From: JAIXWP01 sp049318685
GTDB taxonomy: Bacteria > Bacteroidota > Bacteroidia > Flavobacteriales_D > Sanyastnellaceae
Direction of reading: 5' to 3'
Length of the DNA: 14,973 bases
Assembly (NCBI GenBank): GCA_049318685.1
Contig: JBMOFW010000056.1
Coordinates: 1-14,973 of the forward strand
Translations under genes and position numbers: made by a program
The notes under the pieces: generated by a model
The model's input: only the letters and a program-made list of their open reading frames with translations
Told to the model about the DNA's origin: nothing
Database searches by the model: none
Shown here: positions 1 to 7,482 of the stretch, piece by piece
Layout of the letters: the number at the start of each line of letters is the position of its first letter
Numbering within the stretch: position 1 is the stretch's first letter

Positions 1-1416
1 TGAATGTTCCGAGCGCTTTCGCTCTGTAATATCGACAGAACTGCCCACAAGACGAATAACATTTCCCGAAGCATCACGTTCCGCTATGGTCAAGCTATCC
101 AATAAGCGTTCTTCTTTGGTGTCAAATCTAAATATCCGATATTCCATCCGCCATGCATCACCATCCCCTTCCATCAATTCGCGATTGGCATCCAACAATC
201 GTGATCGATCTTCCTCTGCAGTTTGGTTTATGCACAGATCATAATTTAATTCTTGAATACTCAACGATTTTACGCCATATTGTTCCTTCAACGCTTCATT
301 CCAAAATGATACATTGGTTCGTGCATCCCATTCCCAAATTCCGATCTTGGAGTGCACATTGATCATATCTAGTCGAGAAGTGACGCGTTCTAGCTCTTCT
401 TTATACACCACTTCCTTAGTGATATCGCGTTGAAGCGCAATATAATTTTTCAATTCACCATACTCATTGAATACGGGAGTGATTTGAAGATTATTATAAA
501 ACTTCAAACCATTCTTATGGTGATTGACGATCACCACCTCCACTTCTTCTTGTTTTTTCAATGCATCCGAAAGCCTCGCAACAACGGCGGGATCAGCATC
601 CTCGCGCTGCAATAGTTCCTTGGGACGCTTTCCCATGGCTTCTTCCTTGGTATATCCTGTAATAGTCGTAAACGCGTCATTTACCCATTCCATCTGTCCG
701 TGGGTATCACTAATCACGACCCCGTTCTTATTCTTGGTGGCAATTAAAGAAAGCTTTTTCAACTCCAACTCAGAATCCGAAATTTGTTTGATCTGTGCTT
801 CAATCTTTCGGCTCTTTCGCTTTCCCGTGAGAATGGATCTCACCTGATGTCCAAATGCATTAAAGATCAATTCATGGCGCTCGAGCAACAAGCTATACAA
901 CGGCGCATTCTTCTTAGATATAGCCCCAAACAAGCACACTTTATGTCCCAATTCTTCATCCTCAAAATGAAAAAATACAGCACTCAAACATTCCGTAAGC
1001 ATTGAAAAATCCGTTAGGTCACGGACATTCAATCCGATTGCCTTATCTGGAGGTAGTATCTGTGACAATTTTACCAATTCATCCGACATCATATCGAAAT
1101 CCATGTCATGACCATCCATGCCCACGTGATGCATCACATATCCTGGTTCACCCGGTAAATAGAGTTTTACAAAAGCACATTCAATTTCGAAAATATCAAT
1201 GATGGCCTCAGCAACAAGCTCTAAAAAGGTATCTTCCGACATCTCTTCCAACGCATCCTGATTGAACTTGTTGAGACGTTTATACATCACCAACTCGTGA
1301 TCCAATCGATCACGCGTATTGATCAATTGCTGCTCCACAAAAGAAAACCGCGTGATGCGTAATTGCAACTCGCGATATTGCTTCAGTAAATCCTCATAAC
1401 TCCCAGATTGATTCAT
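1..1416 (-). CDS. GAF-like/PAS/PAS signal-transduction protein, C-terminus beyond left edge
   Basis: The reading frame is open from an ATG at 1416 to the window edge, giving 472 residues without a stop. The first ~60 residues are charged and probably coiled-coil. Residues ~60-195 look like a divergent GAF domain. A first PAS domain spans ~224-333, with the typical stretch GVVISDTHGQMEWVNDAF followed by TGYTKEEAMGK. A second PAS_3-like domain spans ~348-468, begins IGIWEWD and ends with the PAC-type motif DITERKR. No transmembrane segment is seen, so it is probably cytosolic. PAS chains of this kind usually end in a histidine kinase or another output domain, but the output lies outside the window, so kinase activity is inferred. 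It starts 9 nt after the FIST gene stops, so the two are almost certainly co-transcribed, and the FIST protein may supply its ligand signal. No Shine-Dalgarno is visible before the ATG. Confidence 0.85.
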   Translation of the reverse strand, partial: MNQSGSYEDLLKQYRELQLRITRFSFVEQQLINTRDRLDHELVMYKRLNKFNQDALEEMSEDTFLELVAEAIIDIFEIECAFVKLYLPGEPGYVMHHVGMDGHDMDFDMMSDELVKLSQILPPDKAIGLNVRDLTDFSMLTECLSAVFFHFEDEELGHKVCLFGAISKKNAPLYSLLLERHELIFNAFGHQVRSILTGKRKSRKIEAQIKQISDSELELKKLSLIATKNKNGVVISDTHGQMEWVNDAFTTITGYTKEEAMGKRPKELLQREDADPAVVARLSDALKKQEEVEVVIVNHHKNGLKFYNNLQITPVFNEYGELKNYIALQRDITKEVVYKEELERVTSRLDMINVHSKIGIWEWDARTNVSFWNEALKEQYGVKSLSIQELNYDLCINQTAEEDRSRLLDANRELMEGDGDAWRMEYRIFRFDTKEERLLDSLTIAERDASGNVIRLVGSSVDITERKRSEHS

Positions 1417-1425
1417 GCTACAGCA

Positions 1426-2613
1426 TTAAGAGCGATAAATAACATACAACGCTGTGGTGTAGTTGTGGTAAGTATTCTTACCCCCCAACCGCGCAAACTC
1501 GCCAAATCCGTACATACCCAACCATGGAGGACATTCACCATTGGTATAAAATGGAAATTGCATTTTACCCACTAATTCTTCTTTGATAATTCGATTGAAT
1601 AAGAATCGGCCTCGCGCCAAACAGTCTGCGTGAAAAACAGCCACCGGCGTGGCTCCCGCAGAACGATTCACAATATCGCTTACCATCCGATCCATTTCGG
1701 TAAAGATCAATTCCTCATCGCGCGTAGTCAACCATAATTCAGTACCGACTGAACATTCGGTCGCATAATACATATCCGAACCATCATGTTTTGTAACTAC
1801 TCTCAAAATATGGTTATTGCCATATTCTTTTGCCAATTCAGGAGAAAGCTTTTCACCCAATGCTCCGATTGGAATGGAGTCACCACAATTCGATTCTAAA
1901 GGCAAACCAAGATGGCGCAAATACTCTTCCCAAGAGGGTTTGCCGTTCAATTCATGTATAATGTGGCCGGTAGACTTAGTGACTACCAAAGGCTCACCCA
2001 CAGCCACAAAACCATGTGTAGCTTGTGTTTCTACCTTTAATGATGGATCACAAAATCCAACGGCATACGCTCCGTGCTCGAATACCTCATCATCAACAGC
2101 TTGAAAACTGATAAAGCCCTTCATGTTATCAGAAGAGGTTGCACCAAAAATGGTCACCCCTTCGCCAAAAACTTCTTCAAATGCTTGTATGCAACGGTCA
2201 TTCGCAATGTCGATTCCCGAACCCAAAAAGTAAATCATATTGATTCCTTCTTTTTGTGCCCTCAATGATTTCGCCATTTCCAGACTCTTTTCATAAGAAT
2301 TGTGACCATAGATTTGGTCGACATGGGCAATAGCAAACTCATCACCTGTAACAGCCATAAGCGCAATATCTTTCATCGATTCGCTCACGCCTTCTCGACC
2401 GACAACTCCACAACATGAGGCAGCGACGATACGCGCTTTGGGCGCCAATTCACGGGTCTGCTCGACCATTTCTTTAAAATTATGACCTATAGAAGCGTGC
2501 AGAATAATAAGATCTACTTCTGCATAACGATCGCCAAGGGCAATTTCCATGCACTCGATAACACCACGTCGGGTGTTGACGATCCTGGTGCTGGCGGAGG
2601 AGAAATTCAGCAT
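1426..2613 (-). CDS. FIST-domain sensory protein (FIST_N plus FIST_C)
   Basis: This 395-residue protein carries only the two FIST modules. FIST_N covers ~34-218 and includes the characteristic ARIVAASCCGVVGREGVSES and FLGSGIDIANDR stretches. FIST_C covers ~219-375, with VFHADCLARGRFLFN and the closing GMYGFGEFARLGGKNTYHNYTTALYV. FIST is an intracellular sensory domain thought to bind small ligands such as amino acids, usually attached to or encoded next to kinases, cyclases or methyl-accepting proteins. No enzymatic output domain is present and none is expected. The ATG at 2613 gives a full FIST_N domain. The gene lies 49 nt below a predicted start of transcription and directly before a PAS sensor gene, so I infer that the pair forms one signalling unit. 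The ligand cannot be read from the sequence. Confidence 0.9.
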   Translation of the reverse strand: MLNFSSASTRIVNTRRGVIECMEIALGDRYAEVDLIILHASIGHNFKEMVEQTRELAPKARIVAASCCGVVGREGVSESMKDIALMAVTGDEFAIAHVDQIYGHNSYEKSLEMAKSLRAQKEGINMIYFLGSGIDIANDRCIQAFEEVFGEGVTIFGATSSDNMKGFISFQAVDDEVFEHGAYAVGFCDPSLKVETQATHGFVAVGEPLVVTKSTGHIIHELNGKPSWEEYLRHLGLPLESNCGDSIPIGALGEKLSPELAKEYGNNHILRVVTKHDGSDMYYATECSVGTELWLTTRDEELIFTEMDRMVSDIVNRSAGATPVAVFHADCLARGRFLFNRIIKEELVGKMQFPFYTNGECPPWLGMYGFGEFARLGGKNTYHNYTTALYVIYRS

Positions 2614-2665
2614 AGGACAATTAGTTTTAGTGTGTATTAAATTCTAGGGGCTCAACCACTTACAC

Positions 2666-2699
2666 CAAAACTAACTAAATAATTCGCTACTTGTTCAAA
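2666..2699 (-). promoter_or_regulatory. Bacteroidota-type promoter of the FIST/PAS operon
   Basis: On the minus strand a TTTG (2699-2696) is followed after 22 nt by TAGTTTTG (2673-2666), an exact match to the Bacteroidota -7 consensus TANNTTTG with a -33 TTTG. The predicted transcript would start near 2662, leaving a leader of about 49 nt before the FIST ATG. It lies in the 116-nt gap after the formate dehydrogenase gene, so the FIST operon is probably transcribed separately. The spacer is slightly longer than the 19-21 nt usually quoted. Confidence 0.45.
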
Positions 2700-2729
2700 A
2701 AATGACCGAAATCAGGGTACAACACGCCG

Positions 2730-5483
2730 TTATTGGGTCTTGTACACGCCTTTTGACTTACGCACATTCACCGCTACCACTTTGTATTCCGGACACATCG
2801 CGTCACTATCCGCAATGCTCGATGTCAAATCATTCATCTTGATTTCTGGGAAATGGAAGGTCGATGACATGACGCCCGGCTTCACCTCATCGGTCAATCG
2901 CGCTTTTACATCAATTTTTCCGCGTGGACTTATCACACACACCATATCCCCATCTTGAATAGCGTGTTTCGCCGCATCTTTCGGATTAATCATCAATACG
3001 TCTTCTGTGAGGATTTTAGCATTGTTGGTTCTCCGCGTCATTGTTCCATTGTTGTAATGTTCCAACTCACGATTGGTGGTAAGGATGTACGGAAAATTAG
3101 CACTGTGTTCTGTAAGCTCCACAGTTTCTTTCCATGTGGCTTTTTGGAAGCGGCCTTTGCCTATTTTAAACGACTCTGTGTGTAAAATCTCCGTATCCGA
3201 ACCATCCGGTAATACTGGCCATTGCTTGCCATTCTCGCCTAATTCATCCCACTTCACACCGGCGAAGAAAGGCACAATTTGCGAAATTTCTTCGAGCATC
3301 ACGCGCGGATTATAATCAGCTTGATCATAGCCCATGCGTTTCATCATATCCACAATGATTTGGCCATCGGGCTTTGTTCCGGCAATGGGCGGCACCACCG
3401 CATTCACGCGTTGAATACGGCGCTCGCCATTGGTAAAGGTTCCAGATTTCTCCAAAAACGACGCTGCGGGCAATATCACATGCGCCATCTTCGCGGTTTC
3501 GGTCATGAACAATTCTTGCACCACAAGCAAATCCAAACTTCCCAACGCCTGCTTTACATGGTTGGTATTTGGATCCGTCTGCACATTATCCTCACCCATA
3601 AGCCATAGGGCTTTCAGCTTTCCACTTATGGCCGCATCATACATCTGTGGAATCTTATATCCGATATGCAATGGTAATTTGGCATGATAGAAATCCTGAT
3701 ACAAATGATGATTCTTCGGATCAGTAACATCCAAATATCCCGCCCCTTGGTGCGGCTGACAACCCATGTCGGCTGCGCCTTGTACGTTGTTTTGTCCACG
3801 CAACGGATTCACTCCAACACCACGTCGTCCGATATTGCCGGTGATCATCGCCAAATCGGCAATCAACATCACGGTAAAGGTTCCTTGAGAATGCTCGGTC
3901 ACACCTAGACCATGAAACGACATTGCATTGCCGGCAGTAGCATAAGCGATCGCCGCCTTGCGCGCCAAGTCTTTCGAGACGCCGGTGATATTCGCCAATT
4001 CATCAATATCAAAACTCAATACATGGTTTTTGAAATCTTCAAAACCTTCTGTTCTATTTTCAATAAATCCTCTGTCTTCTAATCCTTCGCTGATGATGAA
4101 ATACAAGAGCATATTGAGCATGGCCACATTCGTACCGGGCTTCAATTGCAAATGATAAGTAGCATATTTCGCCAACTCTGTGCGGCGTGGATCGATTACG
4201 ATGCTCGTGCCCTTCATCGCAAACTGCTTGATTTTGGCACCTGTCACCGGGTGACCACTAGTCGGGTTCGCGCCGATCACCATGATGCAATTGGTATATT
4301 TCAAATCAATGATGCTATTGGTCGCAGCACCCGTACCAAACGTACGTTGCATGCCCAATGCCGTCGGCGAGTGACACACGCGTGCACAAGAATCAATATT
4401 GTTTGTGCCAATTACCGCGCGAATGAATTTTTGCATGAGATAGTTCTCCTCATTCGTGCATCGTGCTGATGAAATACCCGCTATATAATCCGGACCGAAA
4501 TCCGTTTTGATACGTATCAATTCCTTCTCTATATAATCATACGCTTCATCCCAGGTCGCTTCTTCGAATGCACCATTGCGTTTGATCAACGGCGTGCGCA
4601 AACGCTCCGGATGGTTGTAGAATGAAAACGCAAAACGCCCTTTCAAACACGTGTGGCCTTGGTTCACTTCAGCATCGTAAGGTGCTTGAATCGACTTTAC
4701 TTTTCCGCCATTTACGGCCACTTCCAAGTTGCAGCCCACACCGCAGTAGGTACACACGGTGCGCACTTTTTCATCAGCCACAACCGACTTCGATTCAAAA
4801 ATATCGCTGATTGCCGATGTTGGACAAGCTTGAGCACAAGCACCGCAGCTTACGCAATCCGACTCCTTAAAATTCGATTCAAAACTCTTGATGATATGAC
4901 TATCAAACCCGCGTCCGGCCATGTTCAACACCATTTCCCCTTGCACTTCATCACAGGCACGCACACAGCGGAAACAGTTGATACACTTCGAAAAGTCAGA
5001 CGTCATATACGCATGACTCAAATCTTTTTTCCGATCTGTATGCGTTTCTCCTTCTGGATAGCGTACCGACCGAATGCCCACTCGGGCGGCTACTGTTTGC
5101 AACTCACAATTGTTATTGACTTCGCAAGTCAAGCAATCCAATGGGTGATCTGTCAAGACCAGTTCCACAATATTCTTTCGCAACTTTTGTACACGCTCAG
5201 AATCCGGATAAATGTAAGAACCCGGCATCACTGGTGTGTGGCAAGAAGCCTGCGTTTTTACCGGACCATTTTCTGCCAAAGCCACATCTACGCTGCATAC
5301 ACGGCAAGATCCAAACGGATCGAGATTAGGCGCATCGCAAAGGGTTGGCACAGCGTCGTTGCCAAAATTGCGTCGCAGCAAAGCGAGTATGGTTTCTCCC
5401 TCCTCAATATCATATGGTATATTGTTGATGTAGGCGATTTTTTTCGGCCCAATTGTATCGTGTGTAGCACCCATTACTTTCAT
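2730..5483 (-). CDS. fdhF: NAD-linked formate dehydrogenase, molybdenum catalytic (alpha) subunit
   Basis: Catalytic subunit of a soluble formate dehydrogenase (formate to CO2), 917 residues, cytosolic. Domains in order: a [2Fe-2S] ferredoxin domain (C49, C60, C63, C81), a His-Cys [4Fe-4S] site (H113, C117, C120, C126), two ferredoxin-type [4Fe-4S] motifs (C167/170/173/177 and C210/213/216/220), and the Mo-enzyme proximal [4Fe-4S] (C244, C247, C251, C279). The bis-MGD catalytic domain follows, with active-site Cys370-His371 in the motif RVCHSPTALG. This is a Cys enzyme, not selenocysteine. R562 in NPLRGQNNVQGAADMG matches the conserved catalytic arginine. A molydopterin-binding domain closes the protein from ~795. 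I chose the ATG at 5483 because it lies 14 nt after the upstream gene's stop. The in-frame start at 5585 would overlap that gene by 88 nt and adds no conserved sequence. It forms an operon with the diaphorase gene at 5498-7144. Confidence 0.95.
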   Translation of the reverse strand: MKVMGATHDTIGPKKIAYINNIPYDIEEGETILALLRRNFGNDAVPTLCDAPNLDPFGSCRVCSVDVALAENGPVKTQASCHTPVMPGSYIYPDSERVQKLRKNIVELVLTDHPLDCLTCEVNNNCELQTVAARVGIRSVRYPEGETHTDRKKDLSHAYMTSDFSKCINCFRCVRACDEVQGEMVLNMAGRGFDSHIIKSFESNFKESDCVSCGACAQACPTSAISDIFESKSVVADEKVRTVCTYCGVGCNLEVAVNGGKVKSIQAPYDAEVNQGHTCLKGRFAFSFYNHPERLRTPLIKRNGAFEEATWDEAYDYIEKELIRIKTDFGPDYIAGISSARCTNEENYLMQKFIRAVIGTNNIDSCARVCHSPTALGMQRTFGTGAATNSIIDLKYTNCIMVIGANPTSGHPVTGAKIKQFAMKGTSIVIDPRRTELAKYATYHLQLKPGTNVAMLNMLLYFIISEGLEDRGFIENRTEGFEDFKNHVLSFDIDELANITGVSKDLARKAAIAYATAGNAMSFHGLGVTEHSQGTFTVMLIADLAMITGNIGRRGVGVNPLRGQNNVQGAADMGCQPHQGAGYLDVTDPKNHHLYQDFYHAKLPLHIGYKIPQMYDAAISGKLKALWLMGEDNVQTDPNTNHVKQALGSLDLLVVQELFMTETAKMAHVILPAASFLEKSGTFTNGERRIQRVNAVVPPIAGTKPDGQIIVDMMKRMGYDQADYNPRVMLEEISQIVPFFAGVKWDELGENGKQWPVLPDGSDTEILHTESFKIGKGRFQKATWKETVELTEHSANFPYILTTNRELEHYNNGTMTRRTNNAKILTEDVLMINPKDAAKHAIQDGDMVCVISPRGKIDVKARLTDEVKPGVMSSTFHFPEIKMNDLTSSIADSDAMCPEYKVVAVNVRKSKGVYKTQ

Positions 5484-5497
5484 GTTCTTGAATTTTA

Positions 5498-7144
5498 TTA
5501 CCCTTGGAAATACGTTTTCAGTTCCGCATCGAAATACTTCAATGCATTGCGCACTGGTAGTGGCAAGCCACCTCCCAACGCACACAGCGAACCGATCTCC
5601 ATGGTGGTGATCAAATCATTGAAAAGTGTACGGTCAATTTTATAATCTTCATTCACTGCCTTCTCCAGCATTTCAGCGCCGCGCTTCGACCCAAGGCGAC
5701 AAGGGAAACATTTACCACAGCTTTCGTGTGAGGTAAATTGGAAGAGATGTTTGATATAATCAATCAATGGATAATTCTCGGGAATACAGACCACGGAAGC
5801 GTGTCCCAGCAAGAATCCTTCACGTGCAAATGAATCGAAATCGATGCTCAGCGCATCAATTTTTTCCATAGGCACCAATCCGCCGAGTGGACCTCCAATG
5901 TGCATCGCTTTCACCGGAATGCGGAAGCCACCGCCGAGTTGATCAATCACTGTGCGCAAAGGCGTACCCATGTCTGCCTCATAGATGCCCGGTGCATTAA
6001 AGTGGCCATCCAGTGAAATCAATTTTGTTCCTGTCGATTTCGCCGTGCCGATGGATGCATAGTGTTTCCCGCCATGTTTCATGATGAAAGGCAAGCAGGC
6101 CAAAGTCTCCACATTGTTCACTACTGTGGGCATATCAAACAAACCATGCTGTGTCGGATACGGAGGACGTACGCGTACTTCTGGGCGTTGGCCCTCAATG
6201 CTAGAAAGGAGAGCCGTTTCTTCACCACAGATGTATGCCCCTTGCGCTTTGATGACTTTGAAATAGAAGTTCCAACCTGAGCCCAAGATATTTTCACCGA
6301 TGAGGCCGCGCTGCATGAGGTCGTTGATCGCCTCTTGTACGATGGTGACTGATTCCGGGTATTCGCCTCGGATATAGACTACCCCATGATTCGCACCGAT
6401 AATGTATCCCGCGATCATCATTCCCATAAGTAAATGATGCGGGCGTTGTTCCATGATATAGCGATCGCTGTATGCACCCGGGTCGCCCTCGTCGGCATTG
6501 CAGACGATGTATTTTTCGTCGCCTGGTGTGTTTTTACACGACTCCAATTTAAACGCCATAGGAAATCCGGCACCGCCGCGGCCGCGTACACCGGAGTCTT
6601 TCAGCTCAGCGAGCAATTCTTCTCGTGAGCGACTCAAGCAATTTTTCCAGATCGCGTAATATGCGTCCACCTCGCCGTAAGGCGCTGTGAGGATAGGCGT
6701 TCCCAAATGGCCAACGTTGTACTTCTCCGTTGTTGGCAGTGTATTCGTTTTAACAAAAGCATCGATGTCCGCGCCTGAGTAATTGTGACCGTCCACGTGG
6801 AAGGCGGCGTTTTCGTGGCATCTTCCGAGGCAACACATTTCGCCGATTTCGTTATCTGCGAAATGAGACTTCAATTTTTCGTGCACCGCTTTTTGCGTAC
6901 CCGCGGTGCGGCAAGCGGAGCCGTTGCAAACGTATGCTTTCTTGCCGCGGTTTTCTTCGCGGAGGAAATCGTAGAACGAAGCGGCGCCATATACAGTTGA
7001 TTTTCCGACGAGAAATTCGCGACGAATTTCGTTGAGCGCTTCGATAGAAGGAGTTCCATCGGCAGCAGCTGCTTGTCCGAGGCGTTCGAACAGGTTGTTA
7101 TCGAGCCCGTTCCTACCGGAGAGCTTACTAATATTCTTAGACAT
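5498..7144 (-). CDS. Formate dehydrogenase diaphorase subunit, NuoE-like domain joined to NuoF-like domain (FdsB-type)
   Basis: This 548-residue protein accepts electrons from the catalytic subunit and reduces NAD+ through FMN. Residues ~15-130 form a thioredoxin-like NuoE domain with all four [2Fe-2S] cysteines in the usual spacing (C73, C78, C105, C109). The NuoF-like part carries the FMN/NAD site (RGRGGAGFP 187-195, NADEGDPGA 216-224, GAYICGEETALLSSIEG 302-318). A C-terminal [4Fe-4S] site has C476, C479, C482 and C521. FdsB and HoxF proteins also carry such an N-terminal domain, so the fusion itself is not new. Notable is that no separate FdsG-like (NuoE) gene, and no fdsD or fdhD, lies beside it. 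The ATG at 7144 starts just before the NuoE fold. The frame stays open 113 codons further upstream, but that stretch has no protein-like features and runs into the fic promoter. First gene of the two-gene operon. Confidence 0.93.
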   Translation of the reverse strand: MSKNISKLSGRNGLDNNLFERLGQAAAADGTPSIEALNEIRREFLVGKSTVYGAASFYDFLREENRGKKAYVCNGSACRTAGTQKAVHEKLKSHFADNEIGEMCCLGRCHENAAFHVDGHNYSGADIDAFVKTNTLPTTEKYNVGHLGTPILTAPYGEVDAYYAIWKNCLSRSREELLAELKDSGVRGRGGAGFPMAFKLESCKNTPGDEKYIVCNADEGDPGAYSDRYIMEQRPHHLLMGMMIAGYIIGANHGVVYIRGEYPESVTIVQEAINDLMQRGLIGENILGSGWNFYFKVIKAQGAYICGEETALLSSIEGQRPEVRVRPPYPTQHGLFDMPTVVNNVETLACLPFIMKHGGKHYASIGTAKSTGTKLISLDGHFNAPGIYEADMGTPLRTVIDQLGGGFRIPVKAMHIGGPLGGLVPMEKIDALSIDFDSFAREGFLLGHASVVCIPENYPLIDYIKHLFQFTSHESCGKCFPCRLGSKRGAEMLEKAVNEDYKIDRTLFNDLITTMEIGSLCALGGGLPLPVRNALKYFDAELKTYFQG

Positions 7145-7160
7145 GGCGGTTCGCTTGGTT

Positions 7161-7344
7161 ACCGCGCTAAGATAAGAAAATAGGAGAAAGGAATGAGGAG
7201 TGAGGAATAAGGAGAACCTGCTCTTTAGAACAATCGAGAAATCTGCCCTTGGACAGTGACCGCCAAGGGTGTTTTTATGCTTCCGTACCGATGCAAGGAA
7301 ATGGGCTGATTGACCGATGCCTGCCGATAAGAACCGCGCTAAGA
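7161..7344. repeat. Pair of 12-bp direct repeats with shared flanking heptamer
   Basis: ACCGCGCTAAGA is found at 7161-7172 and again at 7333-7344. GATAAGA overlaps and follows the first copy (7171-7177) and immediately precedes the second (7326-7332). The first copy contains the weak -7 box proposed for the diaphorase gene. The repeat could mark a small duplication or a shared binding site. No further copy was noticed in the window. Confidence 0.35.
7246..7276 (+). terminator. Orphan terminator-like hairpin
   Basis: A perfect 7-bp stem, CCCTTGG (7246-7252) with CCAAGGG (7263-7269), has a 10-nt loop. It is followed on the plus strand by TGTTTTT, the layout of a factor-independent terminator. 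No plus-strand gene precedes it, so it may be a relic, terminate an antisense transcript, or have another role. The minus-strand side lacks a T run. Confidence 0.35.
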
Positions 7345-7452
7345 GGTGTTGAACAAAAACAACTAAATAAACTCGGACTGCATCTCGACCGCAGGGATGG
7401 TTTGAATCAGAAGATGATTCATGTAAAATAATGAGAATTGGAGAAAATTTTC

Positions 7453-7460
7453 TACCTTTG
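7453..7460 (+). promoter_or_regulatory. -7 box of the fic promoter
   Basis: TACCTTTG matches TANNTTTG exactly and points towards fic. By analogy with the other boxes in this window, transcription would begin near 7464. No TTTG or TTG occurs 19-22 nt upstream. The nearest TTG (7438-7440) is only 12 nt away, so the -33 element is missing or degenerate, which would suit a weak or regulated promoter. Confidence 0.4.
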
Positions 7461-7482
7461 ATAGTATCATATGATAGTATCA
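7459..7482. promoter_or_regulatory. Likely operator: double palindrome at the fic start
   Basis: The 11-mer TGATAGTATCA, itself a 5-bp inverted repeat around one central base, occurs twice (7459-7469 and 7472-7482) with 2 nt between. The junction TATCATATGATA is also a perfect palindrome, so the 24-bp block equals its own reverse complement except at the two central G positions. It overlaps the end of the -7 box, the predicted transcription start, and ends at the base before the preferred fic ATG. This is where a repressor site would be expected. The Fic protein carries a C-terminal winged helix, so autoregulation is a reasonable inference. Confidence 0.5.

Larger units (their letters stand above)
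7145..7452. other. Divergent intergenic region between the formate dehydrogenase operon and fic
   Basis: About 310 nt without a credible gene. On the minus strand TATCTTAG (7174-7167) is a one-mismatch version of the -7 box, 22 nt before the diaphorase ATG, but no -33 TTTG is seen at the right distance. A purine-rich run with repeated GAGGA/GGAATAAGGA words lies at ~7183-7213. A terminator-like hairpin lies at 7246-7276. The 12-mer ACCGCGCTAAGA occurs twice (7161-7172 and 7333-7344), next to GATAAGA each time (after the first copy, before the second). Confidence 0.5.

Noticed and set aside
4372..4377. Possible selenocysteine at the formate dehydrogenase active site
   Set aside because: The codon at the active-site position (residue 370) is an ordinary Cys codon, followed by His; no in-frame UGA is present.
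5484..5585. Upstream start for the formate dehydrogenase catalytic subunit (34 extra residues)
   Set aside because: It overlaps the end of the diaphorase gene in another frame, and the extra residues do not look like the family. ATG 5483 sits 14 nt after the previous stop.
4653..5645. A 330-codon plus-strand open frame opposite the formate dehydrogenase catalytic gene
   Set aside because: It is antisense to strongly conserved coding sequence with all cluster cysteines, and its translation shows no domain or sensible composition.
7249..7431. A 60-codon plus-strand frame in the fic upstream region
   Set aside because: It begins with TTG inside a hairpin, has no protein-like features and no promoter, and overlaps the repeat.
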